From the NCBI GenBank assembly GCA_016742275.1, contig JACVCD010000006.1, positions 186,001 through 250,000 on the forward strand: a DNA stretch of 64,000 nt. Direction: 5' to 3'. Of the stretch, positions 8,740-17,250 are shown piece by piece (within the stretch, counting starts at the first letter, position 1; every line of letters begins with the position of its first letter). The notes beneath the pieces are model-generated. The model was not told where the DNA came from and made no database searches. It saw only the letters and a list, made by a program, of their open reading frames with translations. The position numbers were made by a program, and so were the translations under genes. Origin of the DNA: Gemmatimonadaceae bacterium. Its GTDB lineage: Bacteria; Gemmatimonadota; Gemmatimonadetes; Gemmatimonadales; Gemmatimonadaceae.

Positions 8740-9297
8740 ATGGACGTCCTTGTTCGACTCGAGGCGCGTCCGAGCGATTCGCCGGTTCTTGCGCACGTGA
8801 ACTCGATTCCCGTGCTTCCCTTCGGCACTCGCTCGCGGCGTGAAGTAGTAACGCTGTATGGCCAGGCAGACGCGCAGTCGCTCGCGCTTGCCCTCGCGGC
8901 CACCGTGGAGAGTGAGCGTTTGGAAGCCGTGCAGTCGGGCGTCGTGCGTCATCTTGGCGTGTGGCCGGACCGCGGTGCGGTCGGTGACTCGGCTTGGCGG
9001 GATAACTCGACAGGACGATTGGTCACGCAGGACCTCGATATTCCCTTGCCCACGCTGGAAGCGCGTGCGTCGGAGCTGCTTGGCAGCTGCGGCACGACGT
9101 TGCGGCGGGTGGCGGCCGGGCTGGCAATGCCCGACTGGCCTGAGGGAACCGAGCGCGCGCTCAGCTTCTCCCTGCTCTCAGCCGTTGGCGCGAGCGGAGG
9201 GGCCGGAGCATCACTGGAGGACGACGCTGGCGTGGAACGCTGGCTCGATTCCATCCGACAGGCGGATGCCTACGGATTCGAAACGGAGGGAGACTGA
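8740..9297 (+). CDS. Hypothetical protein behind a strong ribosome site
   Basis: 185 residues. The start at ATG 8740 is chosen because AGGAGG (8728-8733) lies six bases upstream, the strongest ribosome site seen in this part of the window; the frame is open further 5' to 8653. The sequence begins MDVLVRLEARPSDSPVLAH and ends in an acidic tail. No signal peptide, membrane segment, repeats or metal motif is visible and I do not recognise a family. The good ribosome site and structured leader suggest substantial or regulated expression. An imperfect hairpin at 9332-9363 follows the stop. Confidence 0.65.
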   Translation: MDVLVRLEARPSDSPVLAHVNSIPVLPFGTRSRREVVTLYGQADAQSLALALAATVESERLEAVQSGVVRHLGVWPDRGAVGDSAWRDNSTGRLVTQDLDIPLPTLEARASELLGSCGTTLRRVAAGLAMPDWPEGTERALSFSLLSAVGASGGAGASLEDDAGVERWLDSIRQADAYGFETEGD

Positions 9298-9331
9298 ACG
9301 AACTCTGTTCTTGTCTGAACGCAGGTGATGG

Positions 9332-9363
9332 GCGGGTGGTGATCCAATTGGATTGCCACCCGC
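9332..9363 (+). terminator. Stem-loop after the hypothetical gene
   Basis: GCGGGTGG (9332-9339) pairs with CCACCCGC (9356-9363), enclosing ATCCAATTGGAT, itself a palindrome. No U-run follows, so it may be a weak or factor-assisted terminator. Confidence 0.5.
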
Positions 9364-9380
9364 TCTGTACTTCATGGATC

Positions 9381-9470
9381 ACTCGAAACTGAAAACTGTG
9401 CACTGAACACTGGGAACCGGGCATGGGTGGTTCATGTCGCCCGCAAGAACTTCAAACAACAGTTTCGAGT
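9381..9470. repeat. Inverted repeat of the ACTGAAAACTG family
   Basis: ACTCGAAACTG (9381-9391) is answered by CAGTTTCGAGT (9460-9470). Between and around are fragments AAAACTGTGCACTGAACACTGG and TTTCGGGTTC that recur in the intergenic elements near 33.1-33.3 kb and 55.6 kb. The 9298-9738 gap holds this element and the preceding stem-loop; I see no gene in the remaining about 270 bases. Confidence 0.55.
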
Positions 9471-9738
9471 TTCGGGTTCATAGTTCTCAGCATGAGTGGG
9501 TGCAGGATTCCGGGCGAATCCCCTACCACCCCGTCCGGCCCAGCCCGCTTGCCCCTCCCTCCGGCCGGTCGCAATCTCGGGGTGGCTGCCCCGCCGGTCT
9601 AATCGGCCCGGTGGCCCACGACCCCCACTTCCGGGGGCCGCGACGTCCGAACCAATGCGGATCGTCGCGTGGGAGTTCTCCCCACCGTCGCCGCGCAACC
9701 CGCTCGCCGGCTTCGAGCCGTCGACGCGTGGAGGGACG

Positions 9739-11835
9739 ATGCGGGATTACGATAGCGCCGGCATTAGAAACATCGCCGTGGTCGGACACGGCGGCAGCGG
9801 CAAGACCAGTCTTGTCGACGCACTCTGCTTCGCCGCCGGCTCCGGCAAACGCCACGGCACCATCCGCGACGGCACCGCCCTCACGGACTACCTCCCCGAA
9901 GAGATCGAACGCGGCTACTCCATCAGTCTCGGTTGTGCCTACGCCGAATGGATGGACAGCAAGATCAACTTCGTGGACACCCCAGGCTCCCTCGACTTCC
10001 AGGGCGACGCACTCGCCGGGCTGGCCGCCACGGACGGCGCCCTCTGCGTGGTCAGCGCCGCTGCCGGCGTCGAGGTGGGCACCGAGCGCATGTTCCGCGC
10101 CGCCATGGAGCGGCAGGATCCAGTGCTTTTCGTCGTGTCCATGATGGACAAGGAGCATGCGGATTTCGACCGCATCTACCTGCAGATCAAATCGCGATTG
10201 ACCAGCAAGGTCATCCCGGTCGAAATCCCGTGCGGGGAAGGCCACGAATTCGGTGGGGTCATCAATCTCTTCACGCAGCGCGCGTACATGTACACGAGCG
10301 GCGTGAAAGGCGAATACGTCGAAACCGACATTCCGGAGAATTGTCAGGCGCGCTTCGCCGCCTATCGCCAGGAACTCATCGAAGCCATCAGCGCCACTGA
10401 CGACGCGTTGCTCGAGCGCTACCTCGAGGGGCAGGATATCGATCGCGACGACGCCATTCACGGCATGAAAGACGCCATGGCGCGGCTCGATCTGTTCCCG
10501 CTCTTCTGCGTTTCCGCCGACAACATGATTGGTGTGCGTGCACTGCTCACAGAGCTTGTGCAGCTCATGCCCAATGCGTGGGAGATGGAGGAAATCCACG
10601 CACTCACGGGTTCCGAAGGACATCAGACCATTCAGCTGCACGCGCGCGATGACGGACCATTTGCCGCGCTTGTGTTCAAGACACTCTCTGAACCGCATGT
10701 CGGCGACGTGAGCTACTTCCGCGTGCTGTCAGGGTCGGTGCACAACGGACAGGAGGTGTTCAACGCCACACGTGACGGCGTGGAGAAGCTCGGGCATCTG
10801 AGCGTCCCGTGCGGGAAGGAACGTGTCGAGGTGCACACACTGCATGCCGGCGATATCGGCTGTGTGGCCAAGCTGCGCAACACGCACACCAACGACACAC
10901 TCTCCACGCGCGAACATCCCATCCGCCTGCCGATCATCAACTTCCCCGAGTCGGTGGTACACTTCGCGGTATCGGCGGTCGCGCGTGGTGAAGAAGAGAA
11001 GCTGCAACAGGGATTGCACCGCCTACACGATGAAGATCCGACCTTCAGTGTCTCCTACAACACGGAAACACACGAAACGCTTGTAGGCGGACTCGGTGAG
11101 CGTCATCTCGACGTGGCCATGGCGGTGCTCAAACGGAAGTTCGGGGTGCAAGCCGAACTCAATGCACCGCGTATCGCGTATCGCGAGACCATCACCGCCA
11201 AGGCCGATGGGCAGGGACGTCACAAGAAGCAGACCGGTGGCCGCGGACAGTTTGGTGATTGCTGGATCCGCATGTCGCCGATGCCACGAGGTGAAGGCTA
11301 TCTCTTCGACGATCGCATTGTCGGTGGCGTGATTCCGTCCAAGTACATCCCCGCCGTCGACCGCGGCATTCAGGAAGCGGCGATGCGTGGTGTGATGGCC
11401 GGATTCCCGCTCGTTGATTTCCGCGCCGAGTTGTTCGATGGCTCCACACATTCGGTGGACTCGAACGAAATGTCGTTCAAGATGGCCGGCATCCTCGCAT
11501 TCAAGACGGTGGCGAGTAAGTGTCGTCCAGTCATTCTCGAGCCACTCGATCTCATCGAGGTCACTGTCCCAGATGCCTACCTCGGCGATGTGCTCGGTGA
11601 TCTTTCCGGCCGTCGCGGACAGATTCTCGGCACTGACAACGATGGACAACGCACTACCGTTCGCGCGGTCGTTCCACAGTCGGAGCTACACCTCTATGCC
11701 ACGCAATTGTTCTCGCTCTCACATGGCTACGGCATGATGGCGCGACGCTTCAACGGTTACGAGCAGGTGCCGCATGAAGCCGCGCAAAAGATCGTGGCAG
11801 AACACGCACGCGACATGGAGGAAGCACACGCGTAA
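9739..11835 (+). CDS. Elongation factor G paralogue (EF-G-2 type GTPase)
   Basis: 698 residues, the usual EF-G length, from ATG 9739 with GGAGGG upstream; an open frame extends 5' to 9496 but is not needed. Domain I carries the P-loop G16-HGGSGKT, the G3 motif VDTPGSLDF and G4 as S134-M-M-D137. EF-G normally has NKMD here, so the Asn and Lys that help read guanine are replaced. Domains II-V follow, with GGLGERHLDVAMAVLKRKF in domain III, GGRGQFGDCWIRM in domain IV and GRRGQILGTDNDG in domain V. It should bind the ribosome and hydrolyse nucleotide, but is likely the accessory paralogue and not the main translocase. It stands alone, away from str operon genes. Confidence 0.88.
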   Translation: MRDYDSAGIRNIAVVGHGGSGKTSLVDALCFAAGSGKRHGTIRDGTALTDYLPEEIERGYSISLGCAYAEWMDSKINFVDTPGSLDFQGDALAGLAATDGALCVVSAAAGVEVGTERMFRAAMERQDPVLFVVSMMDKEHADFDRIYLQIKSRLTSKVIPVEIPCGEGHEFGGVINLFTQRAYMYTSGVKGEYVETDIPENCQARFAAYRQELIEAISATDDALLERYLEGQDIDRDDAIHGMKDAMARLDLFPLFCVSADNMIGVRALLTELVQLMPNAWEMEEIHALTGSEGHQTIQLHARDDGPFAALVFKTLSEPHVGDVSYFRVLSGSVHNGQEVFNATRDGVEKLGHLSVPCGKERVEVHTLHAGDIGCVAKLRNTHTNDTLSTREHPIRLPIINFPESVVHFAVSAVARGEEEKLQQGLHRLHDEDPTFSVSYNTETHETLVGGLGERHLDVAMAVLKRKFGVQAELNAPRIAYRETITAKADGQGRHKKQTGGRGQFGDCWIRMSPMPRGEGYLFDDRIVGGVIPSKYIPAVDRGIQEAAMRGVMAGFPLVDFRAELFDGSTHSVDSNEMSFKMAGILAFKTVASKCRPVILEPLDLIEVTVPDAYLGDVLGDLSGRRGQILGTDNDGQRTTVRAVVPQSELHLYATQLFSLSHGYGMMARRFNGYEQVPHEAAQKIVAEHARDMEEAHA

Positions 11836-11907
11836 TCGCATGCAGAGTTGCACGAAAAGCGTCACATGAAGTTGTGTTCACATGACGTGGTTTTCATAGT
11901 GTGACAG

Positions 11908-11974
11908 GAGCGTTGTTCGCCGTGACCCGCGAACAGCGCTCCGCGTCCTTTGGGACCAACACTTTCCCCAAAGG
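11908..11974 (+). promoter_or_regulatory. Two-hairpin leader masking the pilin operon ribosome site
   Basis: Hairpin 1: GAGCGTTGTTCGC (11908-11920) pairs over 13 positions, one G-U, with GCGAACAGCGCTC (11929-11941). Hairpin 2: CCTTTGGG (11947-11954) pairs perfectly with CCCAAAGG (11967-11974). The last bases, AAAGG, are the only purine-rich ribosome site before the GTG start at 11983. Translation of the first pilin gene may therefore depend on opening this stem. Upstream lies TCACATGA repeated twice (about 11862-11886), possibly a regulator site. Confidence 0.5.
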
Positions 11975-11982
11975 ATGCCAAC

Positions 11983-12456
11983 GTGAACGCAAATCGACGC
12001 GGATTTGCCTTGCCCGAACTGGTGGTGACGATCATGCTCGTCGCGCTGGTGGCACTGCTGGCAATCCCTCCAATACAAATGCTGAAAGAGCGCACGGCGC
12101 TGCAAGCGGCGCGTCGGCAGCTCATGGCTGGCTTCGATGCCGCGCGTGCAGCGGCGATGCAGAAAGGCAAAGTGTCTACCGTCTCGCTGCGATCAAGTCG
12201 TCTCAATGTGACTGCATTGAGCGGACTCACCGGCAACACGGTTCGTATTCTTGGGCCGCTCGATTTCAGCATCAGCTTCGGTGCGACTGTCACGCCCATA
12301 GGCGGAAGCCCGGACAGTATTGTGTATGATGCTCGCGGTCTCTCCACGCCTATCGGAACAGGCACGCGGCGGTATCGCCTGGCTGTTGGGGGACGTGCCG
12401 ACACGATTTGCGTGAGCGCCGCTGGTCTGGTGCTCAACAGGCAGTGCGTGTTATGA
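11983..12456 (+). CDS. FimT/GspH-like minor pilin (operon 1)
   Basis: 157 residues from GTG 11983. This start gives a seven-residue basic leader, N-R-R-G, then the type III signal F-A-L-P-E with Glu at position 5 of the mature protein and a hydrophobic helix (VVTIMLVALVALLAIP). PilD-type peptidase would cut after Gly. The early AARRQLMAGFDAARAAAMQKG segment and beta-rich C-terminus fit FimT/GspH-type minor pilins or pseudopilins, which prime assembly of type IV pili or type II secretion pseudopili. First gene of an operon of four with ATGA junctions. Confidence 0.88.
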   Translation: MNANRRGFALPELVVTIMLVALVALLAIPPIQMLKERTALQAARRQLMAGFDAARAAAMQKGKVSTVSLRSSRLNVTALSGLTGNTVRILGPLDFSISFGATVTPIGGSPDSIVYDARGLSTPIGTGTRRYRLAVGGRADTICVSAAGLVLNRQCVL

Positions 12457-12800
12457 CGGCGCGCAGTGGTTTCTCTCTGGTGGAAGTGCTCATCGCCAGT
12501 GTGTTGTTTGCCATGGCCATCATGGGATTGCTGGGCGCAACGGATGGCATTTCGCGCAGTATGTCCGCGAGTCGCTGGCAGATGATTGCCGCTGGAACTG
12601 CGCAGCGTCGCATTGATTCTCTGCACAGTCTGCCCTGCAGCAATCTGCCCGCTGGCACCACGGGATCTCGTGTTTCGCGCGGCATTGTCGAGCGTTGGGC
12701 CATCAGTGGGAATGAAGCGTCGCGTCGTGTGGAACTCTCACTCACCGTTCCGCGTGCTGTCACTACGTCGCGCTATGTCACACTGGTGCCGTGCCGATGA
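12453..12800 (+). CDS. PilV-like minor pilin (operon 1)
   Basis: 115 residues from ATG 12453, which overlaps the previous stop in ATGA, so translational coupling is likely. MTARSG then F-S-L-V-E-V-L and a hydrophobic helix form the prepilin signal, cut after Gly6. Short C-terminal beta region with two cysteines near residues 65 and 114 (CSNL and the VPCR terminus). Most like PilV/GspI-type minor pilins by size and operon position; the exact family is an inference from order. Confidence 0.85.
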   Translation: MTARSGFSLVEVLIASVLFAMAIMGLLGATDGISRSMSASRWQMIAAGTAQRRIDSLHSLPCSNLPAGTTGSRVSRGIVERWAISGNEASRRVELSLTVPRAVTTSRYVTLVPCR

Positions 12801-13741
12801 CCCGCCATGCTGCGCGTCGCCAACGCCGAACTCGAAATCAGGAACGATCGGGCTTTACCCTGGTCGAACTGATCATCGCCCTCTGTATGACGGCGATGTT
12901 CGGTGTAGTGGTTGCGCGTGTAATGATGGCCCAGCAACGCTATTTTCAGCGCATTCATGAACTGGGTTCGGTGCGTCGTGAGTTGCGCACCGCCTTGGGC
13001 ATGCTGCCAGCTGACCTGTGGAGCCTCAGTACGGTTGGTGGCGACATCGCCGATTTTTCGGCGCAATCGCTCACCGTACGCAGTACACTGGGCGCTTCCT
13101 TCGTCTGCGCACGAAGCGGGTCAAACAGCATCGATCTCCCCCCTCTTGGGTCGGCGCGCACGACGACGACGAGCTGGAACAGCGCACCGGTGATTGGTGA
13201 CACTGTTCGGATTCTGCGATCGGATTCATCCGGTGTGAGTGGTGACTATTGGAGCGCGCACCAGATCACGGCGATTTCGACCAGTACCGCCTACTGCGCC
13301 AGCTCACCGTACCTCGATGCCTCGCTGGACGGAGCGAAGGTGCGCTATCGATTCACGGTCGTACCGGCATTGCCGGACTCGGTCACGACAGGATCGGCAG
13401 TGCGCTTCACGCGTCCCGCGCGCTGGACACTGGCCAAGGTGACGTCGGGCAGGTGGTACCTGCATCGTGCGGAATTCCTGAACGGTTCCTGGGGGACGGA
13501 AACGCCGGTGTCCGGTCCATACATGGCGCCGAGCAGTGGCGGATTGGTCATGACCTACTTCGACAGTCTTGGCGTGTCGCTCACGCAACTGAGTGAGCGC
13601 AATCGCATTGCGCGTCTCGAGATCATCCTGCGCGGACAGGGCATGACTTTGCCGGCTGCGCAGGGCGCGCCGGCTGGAGCGATCGACAAGCGTATCATTG
13701 ACTCACTGGCATTCACGGTGGCTGTACGGAATCGCCAATGA
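12797..13741 (+). CDS. PilW-like minor pilin (operon 1)
   Basis: 314 residues from ATG 12797 (ATGA junction with the gene before). A long basic leader ends in RSG before F-T-L-V-E-L-I and the helix IALCMTAMFGVVVARVMM. The remainder is Thr/Ser-rich beta structure, with the size and late operon position typical of PilW/GspJ-like minor pilins. Its stop overlaps the next ATG in ATGA. Likely a membrane-anchored subunit of the pilus tip complex. Confidence 0.83.
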   Translation: MTRHAARRQRRTRNQERSGFTLVELIIALCMTAMFGVVVARVMMAQQRYFQRIHELGSVRRELRTALGMLPADLWSLSTVGGDIADFSAQSLTVRSTLGASFVCARSGSNSIDLPPLGSARTTTTSWNSAPVIGDTVRILRSDSSGVSGDYWSAHQITAISTSTAYCASSPYLDASLDGAKVRYRFTVVPALPDSVTTGSAVRFTRPARWTLAKVTSGRWYLHRAEFLNGSWGTETPVSGPYMAPSSGGLVMTYFDSLGVSLTQLSERNRIARLEIILRGQGMTLPAAQGAPAGAIDKRIIDSLAFTVAVRNRQ

Positions 13742-14859
13742 CTGCGCATCGCAATTCCCGCTCGCGTCGGGGCAGCGCCCTGCTTTTTGTGCTCGTGGCC
13801 ATGGTCGTGCTGGCGGTGTTGTCGTCAGCAGGACTGATGTCCACGTATCAGGAAGCTCGAGCAGCGCGTGGAGCGCAGGTCCGGCAACGGGCCATGGCGG
13901 TGGCGGAGTTTGGCCTCAATCAACAGCTCGACACCTGGACACAAGCACGGCGCACGATGGCCGTTGGTGGTATCGACTCGTCGAACGTCGTGGTCGCGAA
14001 TGGCGATACTGCACGGGTGCGCGTACAGCGTCTCGATGGTCAGACGTTTCAAATCGTTTCCATTGGCCGTGCGAACATTGGCAATGGTGTGCTCGAAGCG
14101 CAGCGCCAGGCCAGTCTGCTGGTACGTCTGTCTCAGCCGCGCATCGTGCCGGGAAGCGCCATTGTTTCGCATGGCAACATCGAAGTGAAGGGTTCAATCG
14201 ATATCACGGGCCGCAACACGACGCCGCCAGGTTGGACCGGGTGCGATGCCTTCGGTGTGCGAGACACGTTTGCGATCAGCTACAACCCGGCCAAGACGGC
14301 AACGGTGCAGAAGCCGGCCACTCAGGCCGTCGGCGGAACGTACGCAGACCCGAACGCGGCCAGTGTTTCGACATTCACGGTCTTTGGCACCGAAACCTTC
14401 GAGTCGCTGGCGGCCAAGGCCAATGTCACAACGGCAGGGGGTTCACCTTCACCAACCGGTACGGCAACCGCCTGTTCGCCGTCGTCCACGAATTGGGGAG
14501 AACCTGATCGTGGTGGTGCCGCCATCGTTGGTTGTCAGGGCTATTTCCCGGTTATCTACTCCGCCGGCGATCTGCATCTGAACGGCGGGCGTGGGCAAGG
14601 CATTCTCCTGGTCAATGGCAGTCTGCGCATCAATGGCAACTTCAAGTTCGTCGGGCTGATTGTGGTGATGGACGATTTTCGCCCGAATGGCAACGCCGAC
14701 ATCTACGGCAGTGTCCTCGTGCGCAATCGCACGACCGACAATTCTCTTGGGAACGGAAATACGCTGATCGCCTATTCCCGATGTGCCGTGGGGCAGGCGC
14801 TCGGTGCCCTGGCGGTACCCCGGCGCGTCCATCAACGGGCCTGGGTTCAGCTGCACTGA
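13738..14859 (+). CDS. PilX-like pilus assembly protein (operon 1)
   Basis: 373 residues, ATGA-coupled. The N-terminus RRG-S-A-L-L-F-V-L-V-A-M is a prepilin-like hydrophobic helix without Glu at position 5, as in PilX N-terminal-domain and GspK-like proteins. The middle is Ser/Thr/Gly-rich. The final third (DLHLNGGRGQGILLVNGSLRIN...GNADIYGSVLVRN) reads as a right-handed beta-helix or polymer-forming repeat. The lack of Glu5 is common in the subunit that caps the minor-pilin complex. Last gene of operon 1. Confidence 0.78.
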   Translation: MTAHRNSRSRRGSALLFVLVAMVVLAVLSSAGLMSTYQEARAARGAQVRQRAMAVAEFGLNQQLDTWTQARRTMAVGGIDSSNVVVANGDTARVRVQRLDGQTFQIVSIGRANIGNGVLEAQRQASLLVRLSQPRIVPGSAIVSHGNIEVKGSIDITGRNTTPPGWTGCDAFGVRDTFAISYNPAKTATVQKPATQAVGGTYADPNAASVSTFTVFGTETFESLAAKANVTTAGGSPSPTGTATACSPSSTNWGEPDRGGAAIVGCQGYFPVIYSAGDLHLNGGRGQGILLVNGSLRINGNFKFVGLIVVMDDFRPNGNADIYGSVLVRNRTTDNSLGNGNTLIAYSRCAVGQALGALAVPRRVHQRAWVQLH

Positions 14860-14871
14860 CCCGCATAGACC

Positions 14872-14915
14872 GCCCAGTTTCTGGGCACTTTTCCCGCACT
14901 TTCTCCTCGAAAGTG
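14872..14915 (+). terminator. Tandem stem-loops after pilin operon 1
   Basis: GCCCAG-TTT-CTGGGC (14872-14886) is followed by ACTTTTCCC, a weak U-rich tail. A second perfect stem CACTTTC-TCCTC-GAAAGTG (14897-14915) comes 10 bases later. They could end operon 1 or attenuate read-through into operon 2, whose first ATG is at 15031. Confidence 0.5.
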
Positions 14916-15030
14916 TCCCGTCTCCGGCACCGCTGTCACACCGTGCCCACCTGCGCCGGGAGAAGGGCTGGCCGTCGTTGCCGGTGATCTGAAGTGTTCG
15001 TCATGAATCGGTGATCACTTAACCGTACCC

Positions 15031-15627
15031 ATGACGACTCGCGCCTCACACTCCGCTTGCAGTACCCCGACGCCTCCACGGCGCGGCTACACCCTCATCG
15101 AAATGCTGGTGGTGTTTGCCGTCATTGGGGTCATCGCGGCGTTTGCCCTGCCTCGGTTTCGGATGGAGCGCTTCCAGGTGGATTCGGCCGCCCGTTCGCT
15201 CAACATGGCCCTGATGTCCGCGCGCACCGACGCCGCCGCCCGGGGCCACAACGTGCTGATCGTGTTCGACACCGCCAAGGGGCTGGTGCGCACGGTATGG
15301 GACGCCAACAACAACGAACGGGTCGATGTCGGAGAGCACACGCGCCCGACGCTGATGCCGGAAGGTGTGCGCTTCGGCCGCGGTACATCGGTTCCTGCGT
15401 TTGGTACCGATGCCGGACAGTTTCCCACGCTGCAGCAGGTCAACAGCCAGCCGATGCTGGTGATGCAGCGCAACGGCGCGCTTGATCGCGCAGCCGTGTT
15501 CTACCTTGGCGCGCGACGCAAGCGCAGCAGTGACTCGTTCGGTGATACCCGTATGGTGCGTGTCGATCGCGCCACCGGTCGCGGACGGGTGTTCATCTAT
15601 CTCTCCAGCGGATGGAAAGCGCAATGA
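15031..15627 (+). CDS. FimT/GspH-like minor pilin (operon 2)
   Basis: 198 residues. A leader ending PPRRG precedes Y-T-L-I-E-M-L and the helix VVFAVIGVIAAFALP; Tyr replaces Phe at mature position 1, which is tolerated. AARSLNMALMSARTDAAARGHNVLIVFD and a C-terminal beta region (FYLGARRKRSSDSFGDTRMVRVDRATGRGRVF) match GspH/FimT pseudopilins, where a hydrophobic helix is followed by a twisted beta-sheet domain. First gene of the second minor-pilin operon; its stop overlaps the next ATG. Confidence 0.88.
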   Translation: MTTRASHSACSTPTPPRRGYTLIEMLVVFAVIGVIAAFALPRFRMERFQVDSAARSLNMALMSARTDAAARGHNVLIVFDTAKGLVRTVWDANNNERVDVGEHTRPTLMPEGVRFGRGTSVPAFGTDAGQFPTLQQVNSQPMLVMQRNGALDRAAVFYLGARRKRSSDSFGDTRMVRVDRATGRGRVFIYLSSGWKAQ

Positions 15628-16049
15628 GCCCATCGCATCGAACGACGCGGCGTGTATCGACACGTCCCTCACACGGACAGCCCCGCGGTTTCACACTGAT
15701 TGAAACCGTGCTGGCGATGACGATCCTGTCATCCATCGTCCTCATGATCGGACTCGGCACATCGAAGCTGCAGCGCGCGGTCGGCGATGCCGGCATTCGC
15801 AGCCGAGCCAATGCCCGCGCCGATCGGATAATCGGACTTGCGCGCACCTGGCCGACGTGGACCACAATCGATCGACTGGGCAACGGGACCTACAATGGTC
15901 TTGCCGATGGATTGCGCACCACGACCACGGTGACCTCCGATACCACCGGACGCCGTCGCATCAAGCGGGTTTCGGTGCTCGTTGAGTCGGTGCCTGCTAC
16001 TCAGATGCCCACCCCGGTTCGTCGAAACATTTCCATCGCCGCCCCATGA
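15624..16049 (+). CDS. PilV-like minor pilin (operon 2)
   Basis: 141 residues from ATG 15624 in an ATGA overlap with the previous stop; an in-frame ATG at 15612 is less likely. Leader ends QPRG, then F-T-L-I-E-T-V and the helix LAMTILSSIVLMIGLG, a complete prepilin signal. The C-terminal part is short, with VTSDTTGRRRIKRVSVLVES typical of PilV/GspI-like minor pilins, where the peptide often ends in an edge strand. Same position as the PilV-like gene of operon 1, but sequence outside the helix is little alike. Confidence 0.83.
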   Translation: MSPSHRTTRRVSTRPSHGQPRGFTLIETVLAMTILSSIVLMIGLGTSKLQRAVGDAGIRSRANARADRIIGLARTWPTWTTIDRLGNGTYNGLADGLRTTTTVTSDTTGRRRIKRVSVLVESVPATQMPTPVRRNISIAAP

Positions 16050-17239
16050 CCACCCAACTGACTGTGCGTCGCCGCTCCGGCGTGACGCTCGTGGAACTGC
16101 TCATCGGCATGGCCATCTTCGGCGTTGTGATGTCGGCCGGCATGGGCTTCATGATGTCGCAGTCGCGCGGACTGCGTGTGCTGTCTGATCGCAGCAATAC
16201 GGTGCAAAACGGACGTTTCAGCCGTGACCTCATGCGCCAGGAATTGCGTGCGGCCGGTACCAACGTGACCGACGTGCAGCCCATTCTGGTGCTCGCGAAT
16301 GACAGTGCGATGTCGTTCAACGCCGACCTCACCACACGCAACCGCGACTCGGTGGCACTCACGGGTGCGGTGTACGTCGATACCTATGCGTCCGAAGCTA
16401 CGGTCAGCGCCATTACGATCGACCGACAGTTCGTGGTGCCCGGATCGCGACCCTCGCTGTCGTATCCGCTGCAGAGCTACTCGCAGGTGAACACCATGTT
16501 CATCAACAGCGATGCGGAATTGGTTACGTATCGGTTCACGCCGGATACAGCTGGTCCTACCGGTACCTACGCGCTCTTCCGTCACGTGAATGATGCGCCG
16601 GCAGAGTTGGTGGCAACGGGTCTGCGTCGTGTCACCAATCGTCCGTTCTTCCGCTACTGGTACGATCCGTCGCGCTACGGCGCCAATGAGCCCGATCTCG
16701 ATACGGTACCGCGCAATTGGTTGCCGCTTACCAAGTCGGCTGCTCGTCGTGGACTCGATGCCGATACCGGTATCGCCGTGTCGGCGCGCATTGATCAGCT
16801 CCGCGCTGTGGAAGTGACGTATGAAGCGCGTGCGGTTGGAGGTTCGAAGGCGGAAGTCGTGAACTACATCGTGCCCATGCCGAACGTGGAGAATGCACGG
16901 CAGTCGCGTGCCTGCGGACGTCCGCCGCTCCAGCCCACCACGCCGACGGTTACGTGGCGTTCGGACTCGCAGTTTGTGCAGATCACCATTCCGGCGGCGA
17001 CAGACGACGGCGCCGGTGAGAAGGACGCCATTCGCTACGTGATCTGGCGCCAGCAGAGTGGTGTGACGACATGGGGTGAGCCCATCAGCACCGTCGCTGC
17101 GACGCAACGCAGCAGCTACATCGTGCGCGACGCCGGCTGGCCGGTGCGCGGCACTACCTATCGGTACGGCGTGGCCGTGCAGGATTGCACGCCGAACGTG
17201 TCTTCCATGACCGCATCAGCGGCCGTGTTGGTCCCATGA
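16046..17239 (+). CDS. PilW-like minor pilin (operon 2)
   Basis: 397 residues, ATGA-coupled. RRRSG before V-T-L-V-E-L-L and GMAIFGVVMSAGMGFMM form the prepilin signal, with Val at mature position 1. The next part, LSDRSNTVQNGRFSRDLMRQELRAAGTNV, closely follows the PilW family pattern after the helix. The C-terminal about 100 residues (PPLQPTTPTVTWRSDSQFVQITIPAATDDGAGEKDAIRYVIWR) resemble a fibronectin type III-like beta domain, an addition not seen in operon 1's PilW-like protein. Confidence 0.85.
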   Translation: MTTQLTVRRRSGVTLVELLIGMAIFGVVMSAGMGFMMSQSRGLRVLSDRSNTVQNGRFSRDLMRQELRAAGTNVTDVQPILVLANDSAMSFNADLTTRNRDSVALTGAVYVDTYASEATVSAITIDRQFVVPGSRPSLSYPLQSYSQVNTMFINSDAELVTYRFTPDTAGPTGTYALFRHVNDAPAELVATGLRRVTNRPFFRYWYDPSRYGANEPDLDTVPRNWLPLTKSAARRGLDADTGIAVSARIDQLRAVEVTYEARAVGGSKAEVVNYIVPMPNVENARQSRACGRPPLQPTTPTVTWRSDSQFVQITIPAATDDGAGEKDAIRYVIWRQQSGVTTWGEPISTVAATQRSSYIVRDAGWPVRGTTYRYGVAVQDCTPNVSSMTASAAVLVP

Positions 17240-17250
17240 GGGAGCCCTCC

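Noticed and set aside
9523-10698. A 391-codon frame antisense to the EF-G paralogue
   Set aside because: Composition (many His/Val/Glu, no domain) is that of an antisense shadow; the EF-G frame has all family motifs.
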